From positions 62,001 through 126,000 of the forward strand of contig DBHK01000015.1 of assembly GCA_002295635.1 (NCBI GenBank): 64,000 nt of DNA. The letters run 5' to 3'. A model generated the notes under the pieces. That model was not told the DNA's origin. It saw nothing but the letters and a program-made list of their open reading frames with translations, and made no database searches. The position numbers and the translations under genes are program-made. This document shows positions 52,106-61,522 of this stretch, piece after piece (within the stretch, counting starts at the first letter, position 1; the number at the start of each line of letters is the position of its first letter). Source of the stretch: UBA830 sp002295635. Its GTDB lineage: Bacteria; Pseudomonadota; Alphaproteobacteria; MPNO01; UBA830.

Positions 52106-53016
52106 TGTTATTATCTAGAAAGACTGCTTATGAAAAACGAGCGGCGTTTCGCGAAGAACTTGCAACTGGCCGCCTGCTCCAGTTTCCGGGCGCCCATGCG
52201 CCTATCGTTTCGCTTATTATCGAAGAACAAGGTTTCGATGGAGTCTATATCTCGGGTGCCGCATTATCGGCGGAGCTTGGCCTGCCAGATATTGGTTTGA
52301 CTACATTGACTGAGGTCTCGCAGAGAGGGCTCCAGATATCACGTGTGACAGACTTACCTGCACTGATTGATATTGACACTGGCTTTGGTGAGCCAATGAG
52401 CGCTGCCCGCAGCATACAGGAGTTAGAACAACTCGGCCTCGCGGGCTGCCATCTAGAGGATCAGGTAAACCCAAAGCGGTGCGGTCATCTGGATAACAAA
52501 TCTATAGTACCGACGAAAGAAATGGTGATGAAGATCCGCGCCGCATCGGATGCTAAAAAGGACCCTAATTTTCTCCTGATGGCGCGGACAGATGCCCGCG
52601 CATCGGAGGGATTGGATGCGGCGATTGATCGCTGCAAGGCGTACACAGATGCAGGTGCCGACGCAATCTTTCCCGAAGCACTTCAGGGTTGGGAAGAATA
52701 TGAAAAAGTTCGTGAAGCTATCGACGTTCCTTTGCTTGCTAACCTAACAGAATTCGGAAAAACGCCATTACTGACAAAGAACGAACTCGAAGAGCTTGGG
52801 TACAACATTGCTATTTATCCGGTGACCTCTCTGCGTTTGTCAATGAAGGCGGTTGAGGATGGCTTTTCTAAGCTTAGGAAAGACGGCACGCAGCGCGAGA
52901 TTGTGGACCGAATGCAGACAAGAACTCGATTATACGAACTCATCCGTTACGGGGATTACGATAAGTTCGACAAGGATATATTCAACTTTGGAAGCGAAGG
53001 ACACGGGGGAGAGTGA
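52105..53016 (+). CDS. prpB: Methylisocitrate lyase-like protein
   Basis: A 303-aa PrpB-type lyase with the catalytic loop KRCGH at residues 124-128 in EDQVNPKRCGHLDNK, GAALSAELGLPDIGLTTLTE and ALIDIDTGFGEP. It cleaves 2-methylisocitrate to pyruvate and succinate. Its start overlaps the prpD stop by one base and AGGGAA lies 7 bases upstream. All residues expected for activity that I can see are present. Related oxaloacetate or dimethylmalate lyases lack this exact loop, so methylisocitrate lyase is the best call. Confidence 0.92.
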   Translation: MLLSRKTAYEKRAAFREELATGRLLQFPGAHAPIVSLIIEEQGFDGVYISGAALSAELGLPDIGLTTLTEVSQRGLQISRVTDLPALIDIDTGFGEPMSAARSIQELEQLGLAGCHLEDQVNPKRCGHLDNKSIVPTKEMVMKIRAASDAKKDPNFLLMARTDARASEGLDAAIDRCKAYTDAGADAIFPEALQGWEEYEKVREAIDVPLLANLTEFGKTPLLTKNELEELGYNIAIYPVTSLRLSMKAVEDGFSKLRKDGTQREIVDRMQTRTRLYELIRYGDYDKFDKDIFNFGSEGHGGE

Positions 53017-54215
53017 TGGCTAAGTCCGCGACAAAAAAAAGAAGAGTGAATGAAACAGGCTCGATAAAATCGAAAAAAATTAAGGTCTCGGAACCGACGA
53101 TCTACAAAGGACTCGCTGGTGTCACTGTCGATACCACGTCGGTCTCGAAGGTGATGCCGGAAACTAATTCGCTGACCTATCGCGGATATGCGGTGCAGGA
53201 CCTTGCTGCGAACTGTAAATTTGAGGAGGTGGCATATTTGATGTGGCACGGTGAACTGCCAACCCGCTCGCAATTACGAAAGTTTGAGCGGGATGAGCGA
53301 GGTCGCCGCAATATCTCCCGTGCTCACATAGATGTAATTCGTCAATACCCAAAACGCGCACATCCTATGGATACACTTCGAACTTCCGTGAGTTATCTCG
53401 GGACCTCGGAAACCGCCTGGGGCGGAGAGCCTCCAGAAAAAGACCTTAACCGAGCCATGAATATGTTGGCAAAGATCCCCACTATGATCGCGACTGATTA
53501 TCGGTTTCGTAAAGGACTTTCCCGCAAGGCGCCACGCAAAGACCTCTCGATTTCGGAGAACTTCTTCTACATGTGCTTTGGCGCTGTACCGCCGAAAGAG
53601 GTGATCAGGGCGTTCGATATTTCATTAATCCTATACGCTGAACATAGTTTCAATGCGTCGACATTTACCGCCCGGGTTATTACATCGTCTCGGTCGGATA
53701 TTTATAGTGCCATTACCGGCGGGATTGGATCTTTGAAAGGCCCACTTCACGGCGGCGCAAACGAAGCCGTGATGCATAATCTACTTGAGATAAGAACCCC
53801 TGCCAGGGCGGAAGCATGGCTGCGTGAAAAGCAGTCTAATAAGGAACTTGTCATGGGCTTCGGTCACAGGGTCTACAAGCAGGGTGATTCTCGTGTACCA
53901 ACAATGAGGGCAGCGCTAGAGGCTCTAGCCGCCTGGAAGGGAGATACAAAGTGGCTGGAGATCTCGGATATTCTTCAGAATATTATGATTAATGAGAAGG
54001 CAATTCATCCAAACCTCGATTTTCCTGCAGGGCCCGCTTATTACCTAATGGGTTTTGAGATTGATATGTATACACCGATCTTCGTAATGAGCCGTATCAC
54101 GGGATGGTCGGCCCACGTGTTAGAACAAAACGCACGAAACAGCCTTATTAGGCCGCTAAGTTTCTATCGCGGCGTGGAACAACGAACGGTGAAGCCGATT
54201 TCCAAACGCAAATAA
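53016..54215 (+). CDS. prpC: Citrate/2-methylcitrate synthase
   Basis: A 399-aa citrate synthase-family enzyme. The catalytic residues are visible: His in GPLHGGANEAV, His in GFGHRVYK and Asp in NLDFPAG. Gene context and length (no N-terminal zinc-type extension of type II citrate synthases) favour 2-methylcitrate synthase, joining propionyl-CoA to oxaloacetate. An unusual lysine/arginine-rich N-terminal extension of ~25 residues (KSATKKRRVNE, SIKSKKIKV) precedes the conserved core that starts at GLAGVTVDTT. The ATG at 53016 overlaps the prpB stop (TGATG) with GGGGGAGAG upstream; a GTG one codon earlier is also possible. Confidence 0.9.
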   Translation: MAKSATKKRRVNETGSIKSKKIKVSEPTIYKGLAGVTVDTTSVSKVMPETNSLTYRGYAVQDLAANCKFEEVAYLMWHGELPTRSQLRKFERDERGRRNISRAHIDVIRQYPKRAHPMDTLRTSVSYLGTSETAWGGEPPEKDLNRAMNMLAKIPTMIATDYRFRKGLSRKAPRKDLSISENFFYMCFGAVPPKEVIRAFDISLILYAEHSFNASTFTARVITSSRSDIYSAITGGIGSLKGPLHGGANEAVMHNLLEIRTPARAEAWLREKQSNKELVMGFGHRVYKQGDSRVPTMRAALEALAAWKGDTKWLEISDILQNIMINEKAIHPNLDFPAGPAYYLMGFEIDMYTPIFVMSRITGWSAHVLEQNARNSLIRPLSFYRGVEQRTVKPISKRK

Positions 54216-54246
54216 GTCGATACTTTTAAATTGATTAGGGCCGGTA

Positions 54247-55119
54247 CTACTTTAAACGTCCTTGACGCATAAGGTATAGCGCGGAAATGATAATCACAAT
54301 TGTGCCGGCTATGGACCATGGGTCAGGAAGTTCATTAAAGACTATGTAACCTAATAGCGCGGCAACGGGGAGGCGCATAAAATCAAATGGCGCGACGATG
54401 CCAATTTCTCCGGCATCATAGGCCCGTGCAAGAAAATCCTGACCTATAGCGCCGAGGATACCCGCTAACAAAAGCCATCCTGTCTGAACTAATGTCGGAG
54501 CTTCCCATGTTATGACTGCGCCGGGAATCATGATTAGTGTACCGAAAAACATGAAGTAAAAGACGATGCGCGTCGGCGGTTCGGTCGAAGAAAGATTCTT
54601 CATAGAGATCATGGCGCAGGAAGTAAGGACCGCGCTGAGTAGGGCTAGTAGCATAGCTAATTCAATACCACCGTGAGGCTTGACGATCATCAATACCCCG
54701 CAGAAACCAACGAAGGTTGCGGCGACCCTGCGACCATGAATCACTTCGTTAAGCACGATCGCTCCAATCAATATCGACCAGAAGGGTGATGTAAAGGCTA
54801 GAACCATCACGTCTGCGAGGATAAGGTGCTCTAAAGAAAAGACAACGCAAACAAAGGCACTGATTCCAAAAAACGCCCGAATGAAATGTAGACCTCGGCG
54901 TTGAGTACGGATACCAGCGCTTCCGTTCCTGATCAACCAGGGGGTTAACATGCATAAAGCGAAGAAGGTCCGGGCGAGCGCAACCACGAATACAGGAAGT
55001 TCGGTTGACATCTGTTTTACGATGGCAAACATAAGAGTTAACGTCGTGACGGCCGCTAACATCCAAAGAATGCCGCGCACGTTGTTTAGCTTGGGCTGGT
55101 AGGCGCCGGGAGCGTTCAA
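54247..55119 (-). CDS. EamA/DMT-family transporter
   Basis: A 290-aa ten-helix EamA protein of the S-adenosylmethionine/RarD-like branch: ILWMLAAVTTLTLMFAIVKQ, LARTFFALCMLTPWLIRNG, and GQDFLARAYDAGEIGIVAPF. It starts at TTG (55119) with GGAAAG upstream. It converges with prpC and is divergent from the GT9 gene. It is the fourth EamA exporter in the window and is not close to the others. Substrate unknown. Confidence 0.88.
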   Translation of the reverse strand: MNAPGAYQPKLNNVRGILWMLAAVTTLTLMFAIVKQMSTELPVFVVALARTFFALCMLTPWLIRNGSAGIRTQRRGLHFIRAFFGISAFVCVVFSLEHLILADVMVLAFTSPFWSILIGAIVLNEVIHGRRVAATFVGFCGVLMIVKPHGGIELAMLLALLSAVLTSCAMISMKNLSSTEPPTRIVFYFMFFGTLIMIPGAVITWEAPTLVQTGWLLLAGILGAIGQDFLARAYDAGEIGIVAPFDFMRLPVAALLGYIVFNELPDPWSIAGTIVIIISALYLMRQGRLK

Positions 55120-55278
55120 ATGCTATTCTTTCCGGATATTCAGATAGAAATTGAATTACCTCTGGGTAACAGACCACCACCACGTGTTCAATGAAAACGG
55201 CTGTACACTTCTTCCGTGGATCCAAGCAAATTGATAAATTGGCTCACGGTCTAATGAAAGATTCAGGATAATATCCAC

Positions 55279-56250
55279 TTGAATGTTCTTTTCGTCACTG
55301 CAACAAGAATTGGGGACGCCGTTTTATCTAGTGGTGTTATAGCGGTCTTGGCAGACCGCTATCCTGAGGCACGCTTCAGTGTTGCCTGCGGAACACCCGC
55401 GGCACCTTTGTTCGAGACAGTACCCAACCTCGACCGGCTTATTGTGATGGATAAGATGCCATTACATGCTCATTGGCTTAGATTGTGGGGATCCGTTGCA
55501 GCGACCCGATGGGATATTGTCTGTGACCTCCGAGGCTCTGCGCTCTCACGATTTCTCTGGGCCGGGAACCGTATAATCGGTACGCATCGTGACGAGAGTG
55601 TACATCGGGTAGAGGAACTCGGGCGACTGACGAACATATATCCACCGCCCGAGCCTCGTATTTGGCTGTCAGATGAAGACCGTGCTACAGCACAATCTTT
55701 AGTACCAGATACAGAACCAGTAATAGCTATTGGACCCACCGCAAATTGGGGGGGTAAACAATGGCCCGCTGAGAGCTTCGTCTCCCTCGCGAAAAGGTTG
55801 ATGGCAGCGGACGAGCTGCTTCCAGGTGCCCGAATCGCCGTTTTTGGCGCGGAGTCCGAGCGCAATATGGCGCGTCCAATTCTGGATGATTTGCCGGCGG
55901 ATCGGCTGCTTGATCTTATAGGGCAACCCCTGCGGATTGGGGCAGCATGTATCGAACGGGCCTCGTTCTATCTAGGTAATGACTCAGGTCTTATGCACGT
56001 CGCGGCAGCCGTAGGGACTCCTACCCTTGGTTTGTTCGGACCTTCTTCAGAAATCCGATATGGACCTTGGGGTGATCATTGTGCATCGGTAAGAACTCCT
56101 GAAGGTTTTAAGGATATCGTCCTCGCTGACGATTTCGATCATCACAGTCAAAGATCCTTGATGGCTAGTTTGGCGGTTGATGCGGTCTATACTGAAGTTG
56201 AAAAACTTTACGTTCGCATAAAAGATATTTCCAAAAGGGGATCCGAGTGA
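55279..56250 (+). CDS. Glycosyltransferase family 9 (heptosyltransferase-like)
   Basis: A 323-aa GT9 protein with a Rossmann-like N-terminus, NVLFVTATRIGDAVLSSGVI, and the donor-binding region GNDSGLMHVAAAVGTPTLGLFG. KQWPAESFVSLAKRL is also typical. Such enzymes add heptose or related sugars to the LPS core at the cytoplasmic face of the inner membrane. It starts at TTG with AGGA about 11 bases upstream. Its stop overlaps the GTG start of a TetR gene by four bases (GTGA), an odd pairing that suggests translational coupling but not necessarily common function. Confidence 0.88.
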   Translation: MNVLFVTATRIGDAVLSSGVIAVLADRYPEARFSVACGTPAAPLFETVPNLDRLIVMDKMPLHAHWLRLWGSVAATRWDIVCDLRGSALSRFLWAGNRIIGTHRDESVHRVEELGRLTNIYPPPEPRIWLSDEDRATAQSLVPDTEPVIAIGPTANWGGKQWPAESFVSLAKRLMAADELLPGARIAVFGAESERNMARPILDDLPADRLLDLIGQPLRIGAACIERASFYLGNDSGLMHVAAAVGTPTLGLFGPSSEIRYGPWGDHCASVRTPEGFKDIVLADDFDHHSQRSLMASLAVDAVYTEVEKLYVRIKDISKRGSE

Positions 56251-56855
56251 CAAACCAACTCACCGCCGTTGAGCAACGACGTGAGAACAGGCGCGAGGAA
56301 ATTGTGAGCGCCGCACAGGAACTTTTTTTGCGACATGGTTATTCGAATACCTCCCTGGACGATATTGCACGTGCCGTTGGTATCAAACGAGAGGGTTTGT
56401 ACTACTATTTTCCAAATCGCCCACAGATCTTGATTGAGATCATCAAGCCGCTTGGATTGCAACTTCGGGACCGTGTTCAGGAAATCCAGGAGAGCGATGC
56501 GCCGCCTGAGGAAAAAATGAGACTTTCGGTGGAGAATCACCTCATGCGTTTTGAAAATAGGTTTGCCGAGTCACAGATTACGCTCCGCGACGACTATTTT
56601 TTAGAGAACGAAGAAGTGCTTTCCGAAATGCGCCCGATTTGGGATGACTACGAGCGACTTTGGATCCTGATCATAAAAGAAGGACAGGGAACGGGAGTGT
56701 TCGACGAAGGGCTTGATCCGCGTATAGCCCATCTCGGTATTCTCGGTCTCTGTAATTGGGCGGCCCGTTGGTATAAGCCCGGCAAATCGATGCCAGTACC
56801 GGAACTTATCGAGATGTACAATCGGATGGTTTTACGCTCATTGGGTGCGAGTTAG
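56247..56855 (+). CDS. TetR/AcrR-family regulator (KstR2/FadR-like)
   Basis: A 202-aa TetR regulator starting at GTG inside the end of the GT9 gene. The HTH is at about residues 15-60, with SLDDIARAVGIKREGLYYYF as recognition region. The C-terminal part (LRDDYFLENEEVLSEMRPIW, YERLWILIIKEGQGTGVFDE) is like the TetR branch that senses acyl-CoAs. It is the nearest regulator to two copies of the palindrome TTTTACACTAGTGTAAAA at 58042 and 61523, so it probably controls the quinone reductase, alanine dehydrogenase, CoA-ligase and hydantoinase genes. Its stop overlaps the convergent ald stop by four bases. Confidence 0.9.
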   Translation: MTNQLTAVEQRRENRREEIVSAAQELFLRHGYSNTSLDDIARAVGIKREGLYYYFPNRPQILIEIIKPLGLQLRDRVQEIQESDAPPEEKMRLSVENHLMRFENRFAESQITLRDDYFLENEEVLSEMRPIWDDYERLWILIIKEGQGTGVFDEGLDPRIAHLGILGLCNWAARWYKPGKSMPVPELIEMYNRMVLRSLGAS

Positions 56856-57970
56856 GCATGAAGCGCCTCTTGTGGAGGCGTAAAATCTCGGTTCTGAGCT
56901 ACTGAGACAGCTCGATATGTCAGTTTTCCTTCAAAAATATTGAGGCCTTCCATTAGGTGTGGATCGGAGATCAGTGCCTCCCGCACGCCAAGGTTTGCTA
57001 TCTTCAACGCGAAGGGCAAAGTGGCATTATTCAGAGCGAAGGTAGATGTTCGGGCAACAGATCCGGGCATATTGGATACACAATAATGCACGACATCGTC
57101 GACTACATAGGTAGGATTATCGTGGGTAGTAGGCCGGCTTGTCTCGAAGCATCCGCCTTGATCAATTGCGACGTCGACAACGACCGAACCGCGTTTCATT
57201 TTTTTTACCATATCCGTAGTCACCAGTTTAGGCGCCGCGGCTCCAGGCACCAGAACCGCCCCTATTAAAAGGTCGGCGCTTAGCACGTCTTCCTCGATAT
57301 TCGTTTGATTAGAGAAGCGGGTCGTGATCAAGCTTTTGTATTGTGTATCAATCTCGGCGAGACGTCGGATATCTCTGTCGATAACCGTTACTTGCGCTCC
57401 CATACCAGTTGCCACGAATATTGCGTTCGCTCCGACGACACCACCGCCGATCACCACAACCTTTCCCGGCGTAACTCCAGGCACGCCACCCAAAAGAACA
57501 CCGCGTCCGCCGTTAGCGATCTCAAGGCACCTCGCGCCCGCCTGGACGGCCATTCGACCAGCAACTTCGCTCATCGGAGCTAGTAGTGGAAGACCGCCTC
57601 GGCTATCGGTCACCGTTTCATATGCGATCGCTGTGCAGCCGCTATCGAGCAAGCCTTGCGTTTGGGCCTCGTCCGGGGCTAGGTGCAGATACGTAAAGAG
57701 GACCTGACCGTCTCGAAGCATCGAAATTTCGGATGTTTGTGGCTCTTTGACCTTTACGATCATGTCGGCAGTCGCGAAAACGTCGGCTGCGGAGCCAGAA
57801 ATATTTGCTCCTGCTGCCTCGTAATCGGAGTTGTCAAACCCGATAATGTGACCGGCGTTGTTCTCCACGATCACGTCATTGCCGGCTAATACCGCTTCCC
57901 TTACGCTCGCAGGCGTCATGCCAACTCGATGTTCATACGATTTAATTTCTTTGGGGATGCCTATAAGCAC
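56852..57970 (-). CDS. ald: Alanine dehydrogenase
   Basis: A 372-aa alanine dehydrogenase. The substrate and catalytic residues known for the family are in place: R15 (EHRVGMTP), K75 (VKVKEP) and H96 (YLHLAP). The NAD-binding GGGVVGANA is near residue 175. It interconverts L-alanine and pyruvate with ammonia using NAD. AAGGAG lies 5 bases before the ATG. The 18-bp palindrome at 58042-58059 lies in its promoter region, shared with the divergent quinone reductase gene. It could supply pyruvate from alanine or assimilate ammonia released by the neighbouring nitrogen-containing-ring pathways (2-aminobenzoate, hydantoin-like); that link is inference. Confidence 0.95.
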   Translation of the reverse strand: MLIGIPKEIKSYEHRVGMTPASVREAVLAGNDVIVENNAGHIIGFDNSDYEAAGANISGSAADVFATADMIVKVKEPQTSEISMLRDGQVLFTYLHLAPDEAQTQGLLDSGCTAIAYETVTDSRGGLPLLAPMSEVAGRMAVQAGARCLEIANGGRGVLLGGVPGVTPGKVVVIGGGVVGANAIFVATGMGAQVTVIDRDIRRLAEIDTQYKSLITTRFSNQTNIEEDVLSADLLIGAVLVPGAAAPKLVTTDMVKKMKRGSVVVDVAIDQGGCFETSRPTTHDNPTYVVDDVVHYCVSNMPGSVARTSTFALNNATLPFALKIANLGVREALISDPHLMEGLNIFEGKLTYRAVSVAQNRDFTPPQEALHA

Positions 57971-58041
57971 ATACCGCTCCTTTTCATCTCCATTTAAATT
58001 TGTTCAGTTTGTAGCGCGCTTTTTCGATAATCCAAAGATAC

Positions 58042-58059
58042 TTTTACACTAGTGTAAAA
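58042..58059. promoter_or_regulatory. 18-bp palindromic operator, copy 1
   Basis: TTTTACACTAGTGTAAAA is a perfect palindrome in the 160-bp divergent region between ald and the quinone reductase gene. A second copy matching at 16 of 18 positions lies at 61523-61540, in the next divergent region. Size and symmetry fit a TetR-family operator; the regulator at 56247 is the best candidate. Confidence 0.7.
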
Positions 58060-58130
58060 TACGTTAAGAAATAAGAATTTTCCGATAGAATTGTGACCTG
58101 ACGCATTTAACCATTAGGGATTGATATAAT

Positions 58131-59120
58131 ATGAGGGCAATCGTCGCCAAAAAGCTCGGGCCGCCTGAAGACCTTGTAATCGAGGAATTGGCGGGATTAA
58201 CGCCGGGAACCGGTCAGGTTGTCGTGGATAATAAAGTGGCAGCGATTAACTTCCCAGACTTGCTAGTCATGGAGGGAAAATATCAGGTTCGACCACCGCT
58301 ACCATTCTCGCCGGGTAAGGAAGGAGCCGGAATTGTAAAGACGGTTGGCGAGGGAGTGGCTCAGTTGAAGCCGGGCGACCGAGTGATGGTACAGGTCGAA
58401 TACGGTTCTTATGCACAAGAAGTGCTAGCGGAGGAATCGCAGTGCTATCTCGTACCCGAAAATGTATCCTTCGAGGAGGCAGCAGCAATCGGTATTGCTT
58501 ATCAGACAGCATATTTCGCGCTTATTGCTCGCGCGCAAGTTAAAGAAGGTGACAAAGTGCTTGTTACCGGCGCATCTGGCAGTGTTGGCCTCGCTGCGAT
58601 ACAACTCGCTAAAGCTTGGGGATGCGATGTCATCGCAGGACTAACGACCATGTCTAAAGAAGGTCTGGTCCGTGAAAATGGCGCCGATCATGTAATAGAT
58701 TTATCCCGGGAAGGCGTGCGAGATACTATACGCGAAGATGTAAAAAATGCCTGCGGCGGCGGCGTTGATATTGTGATAGAGATTGTCGGAGGTGATGTCT
58801 TTGATGGTTCCGTTCGTGCCTTAAACTTTAGCGGCACCCTGGTTGTGGTTGGATTTACCGGCGGAACAATTCCGACATTCAAGGTAAACTACGCGCTCTT
58901 GAAAAATATTGCTGTGACCGGCGTAAACTGGGCTGAATACCGAGACCGTGACGCCGATTGGGTGCAGCGCGTTCAGGCTGAACTATTTGATATGGTCGCC
59001 GCAGGTCAGATAAGTGTGCCCGTTCAGGAAGTTTTTCCAATGGATAAAGTGGTCGAAGCCTGCCGAATCATTACCGACCGTAAGGTACAGGGTAAAGTAG
59101 TAATTAATCTGGATGTATAG
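58131..59120 (+). CDS. Zinc-independent quinone oxidoreductase-like protein
   Basis: A 329-aa medium-chain dehydrogenase/reductase of the NADPH:quinone reductase (Qor) group. The cofactor motif is VLVTGASGSVGLAAIQLAKA; PFSPGKEGAGIVKTVGEGV and KPGDRVMVQ are typical, and no catalytic or structural zinc ligands are seen. Members reduce quinones or alpha,beta-unsaturated carbonyl compounds with NADPH, including acryloyl- and crotonyl-type acyl-CoAs. AGGGA lies 10 bases before the ATG. The operator at 58042 lies about 70 bp upstream of its start. It converges with the nitroreductase gene. In the presumed acyl-CoA-responsive regulon it may reduce an enoyl intermediate. Confidence 0.9.
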   Translation: MRAIVAKKLGPPEDLVIEELAGLTPGTGQVVVDNKVAAINFPDLLVMEGKYQVRPPLPFSPGKEGAGIVKTVGEGVAQLKPGDRVMVQVEYGSYAQEVLAEESQCYLVPENVSFEEAAAIGIAYQTAYFALIARAQVKEGDKVLVTGASGSVGLAAIQLAKAWGCDVIAGLTTMSKEGLVRENGADHVIDLSREGVRDTIREDVKNACGGGVDIVIEIVGGDVFDGSVRALNFSGTLVVVGFTGGTIPTFKVNYALLKNIAVTGVNWAEYRDRDADWVQRVQAELFDMVAAGQISVPVQEVFPMDKVVEACRIITDRKVQGKVVINLDV

Positions 59121-59132
59121 GGTATTTAGGGC

Positions 59133-59726
59133 CTAACTCTCCGACCACTCTGAAACGATCTCCTCATACGCCGGCCGTGCACGATCCTTAAGTTCGCCGG
59201 TGCCACTTCCTAAGTATAAAAAGCCAGCAATCTCGTCCTCTGGCCCAGCGCCGATCGCTTTTTTAACGTCGACATCGTAAGCATACCATTCAGTTAGCCA
59301 TTGTGCCGCATATCCCATTGATTGAGCGGCGATCAGCATTGTCTGGCAGGCAGCACCTGAAGACAGGATTTGTTCCCATTCAGGGATCTTATGCTCCTTT
59401 TGAACTTTCGAGATGACCGCAATAACGATAGGTGCACGGGTCAAACGTTCCTGCTCCATTTCTAATTCTTCGTCGATAGCGTCAGGCTTATTTTTCTTGA
59501 ATGAAGTCCCAATCACATTGCCAATCTTTTCCCGGGCGTCGCCACGAATAACGATAAAGCGCCATGGCGTGAGACGACCATGATCTGGCACGCGCATGCC
59601 AGATTCCATAATTTTTTGAAGATCTTCGTCACCCGGGCCGGGACCGTCCATCATCCTCGCAACCGTGGAGCGGCGCGTTGTTAGAAAATCTATAGTTTCA
59701 CTGTCGAGGTTATTCAGATCTGACAT
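59133..59726 (-). CDS. Nitroreductase-family protein
   Basis: A 197-aa FMN-dependent nitroreductase-fold protein, YdjA-like: RRSTVARMMDGPGPGDEDLQ, VPDHGRLTPWRFIVIRGDAR and SSGAACQTMLIAAQSMGYAA. The start at 59726 (MSDLNNLDSET) is preferred because the 51 bases upstream are atypical and a GAGAG site lies before it. It follows the CoA-ligase gene by 25 bp on the same strand, so they are co-transcribed. The family reduces nitro compounds, quinones or unsaturated bonds with NAD(P)H; the role here is unknown. Confidence 0.9.
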   Translation of the reverse strand: MSDLNNLDSETIDFLTTRRSTVARMMDGPGPGDEDLQKIMESGMRVPDHGRLTPWRFIVIRGDAREKIGNVIGTSFKKNKPDAIDEELEMEQERLTRAPIVIAVISKVQKEHKIPEWEQILSSGAACQTMLIAAQSMGYAAQWLTEWYAYDVDVKKAIGAGPEDEIAGFLYLGSGTGELKDRARPAYEEIVSEWSES

Positions 59727-59751
59727 AATCGGTCTCTCATCTTTAACAGTA

Positions 59752-61407
59752 TTAAATGATACCATCTTTTTCAGCACGTTTATGCTCCAGTTGCCGGAGT
59801 GCGCCGCGCTGAATTTTTCCCGTCGCGGTCAGTGGTAGTTCTTTTACAAATTCGATGGCCCGTGGGTATTTGAACGCAGATATTTGTGATTTTACAAAAT
59901 CCTGCAACTTTCTGACAAGCTCGTTTTCAGGGATATCTGCCTCTGTAAGTATTATGAAGGCTTTAACAATCTGACCTCGATCTTTATCTGGTTTACCAAC
60001 TACGGCAGCCTCGTGAACTTTTGGATGTTCCAAAAGAACTGCTTCTACCTCCAGACCCGAGACGTTGTAGCCGCCAGTAAGGATCATATCGTCGGTACGG
60101 GCCTCGTAGAAAAAATAGCCATCTTCGTCGATACGGCAAAGATCGCCCGATTTATTCCATCCATCCTGAATATAAGCCTTCTGTTTGTCGATATCGTCCA
60201 GATAGCGACAACCGTTAGGTCCTTTGACGATCATCAGACCGATTTCACCGGGTGCGACGTCTTCGAATTTCTCATCCACCACTCTTACCTCAAAGCCCGG
60301 CACAGCCTTGCCAATTGCGCCAGGCTTTATGTCTTCGCCGCTGGCAGAAATAAAAATATGCAACAGTTCCGAGATCCCCAGTCCATTGATCATATCGACA
60401 CCCGTAATCTCTTTCCACTCATTGAAAATCGCGGGCAGCAGCGGTTCCCCGCCGCCCACGCATTCTCGAAGGCTTGAGAGGTCATAATCGCGTGCCTTAT
60501 CGAGCATCAACTTGTAGCCCGACGGAGTGGAAAAACAGATTGTCGCCTTGTGTTTTTCTATCGTCTCTAGCACGGCTTCCGGAGTACCGCGTTCAAGTAG
60601 GACGGCTGTCGCCCCGAAACGGAATGTATCGACAATAAAAGCGCAGAGTCCGTATAGAAACGCAATTTGCGGGCTCCCACAGACGATATCGCCGGGCCGG
60701 ATTTTCACTATATGGCCAATAAAACAATCGGCCGCTGCTAGGATATCCCGATGAAAATGTAGCGTCCCTTTAGGTGTGCCTGTCGAACCAGACGTGAAAC
60801 CAATGATTGCAGGATCATCAGCGGCGGTATCAACATTTATAAATTTGTCAGATTTATCATCCATCGCCCGCTCAAGCGCATCTTCCCTCTCAGCTCCGAA
60901 ATATAGAATATGCTCTAGTTCGGCGGCACTCGTTTGAGCGCTGTCAATATCAGCCGCTAAATTATCGTGCGAGATCGCAAAACGCACTTTGGCTTTTGTA
61001 ATCATATAGACCAGCTCGCGTTCTCGAAGAACAGGCATGGTCGTAATTGCGACGCCTCCGGCCTTCAAAACGGCGAGCCAAGAGGCGATTAGCATTGGAT
61101 GATTTCCACTGCGGATAAGAACCCGTTCGCCTGGTAAGAAAGCATGATCTTCTACAAGAACATTTGCGATACGATTTGCGCGATGCATTAGTTCTTTATA
61201 TGTCCAAGAATCGTCGCCGAAAATTATTGCTGGTGTATCTGCGTAGCCAGCTGTGACCTTTTGATCAATCAAAACATCCGCAATATTAAATCGCGAAGGG
61301 TACTCCGATAGTTCGGGCAAAACGGAATAGTCCATATCTGGCCATAGGTCTGGGCTCGGCATACTGTCGCGGATAAAAGTGTCCACATGGGATGTTTGTT
61401 CTATCAT
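59752..61407 (-). CDS. Benzoate/2-aminobenzoate-type CoA ligase
   Basis: A 551-aa AMP-forming ligase. The P-loop is GFTSGSTGTPKGTLHFHRD, and the catalytic C-terminal lysine is in PLTATGKIQRGALR. The layout (SEYPSRFNIADVLIDQKV near the start; GLGISELLHIFISA) resembles 2-aminobenzoate-CoA and benzoate-CoA ligases more than medium-chain acyl ligases. It should activate an aromatic acid to its CoA thioester. It shares a divergent promoter region and the 18-bp palindrome copy 2 with the hydantoinase B gene. A nitroreductase gene follows. Substrate specificity is not provable from sequence. Confidence 0.88.
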   Translation of the reverse strand: MIEQTSHVDTFIRDSMPSPDLWPDMDYSVLPELSEYPSRFNIADVLIDQKVTAGYADTPAIIFGDDSWTYKELMHRANRIANVLVEDHAFLPGERVLIRSGNHPMLIASWLAVLKAGGVAITTMPVLRERELVYMITKAKVRFAISHDNLAADIDSAQTSAAELEHILYFGAEREDALERAMDDKSDKFINVDTAADDPAIIGFTSGSTGTPKGTLHFHRDILAAADCFIGHIVKIRPGDIVCGSPQIAFLYGLCAFIVDTFRFGATAVLLERGTPEAVLETIEKHKATICFSTPSGYKLMLDKARDYDLSSLRECVGGGEPLLPAIFNEWKEITGVDMINGLGISELLHIFISASGEDIKPGAIGKAVPGFEVRVVDEKFEDVAPGEIGLMIVKGPNGCRYLDDIDKQKAYIQDGWNKSGDLCRIDEDGYFFYEARTDDMILTGGYNVSGLEVEAVLLEHPKVHEAAVVGKPDKDRGQIVKAFIILTEADIPENELVRKLQDFVKSQISAFKYPRAIEFVKELPLTATGKIQRGALRQLEHKRAEKDGII

Positions 61408-61522
61408 TCGCCCTCGGCTTTCTTACTCCGAAATTAGAATGCGAAACTTAACTGCGCCGATAGTTTCCGGCTATGGCTGTCAGACATGTACCTAGCCGGC
61501 TACTCTTTGTTAAGGTAACAAA

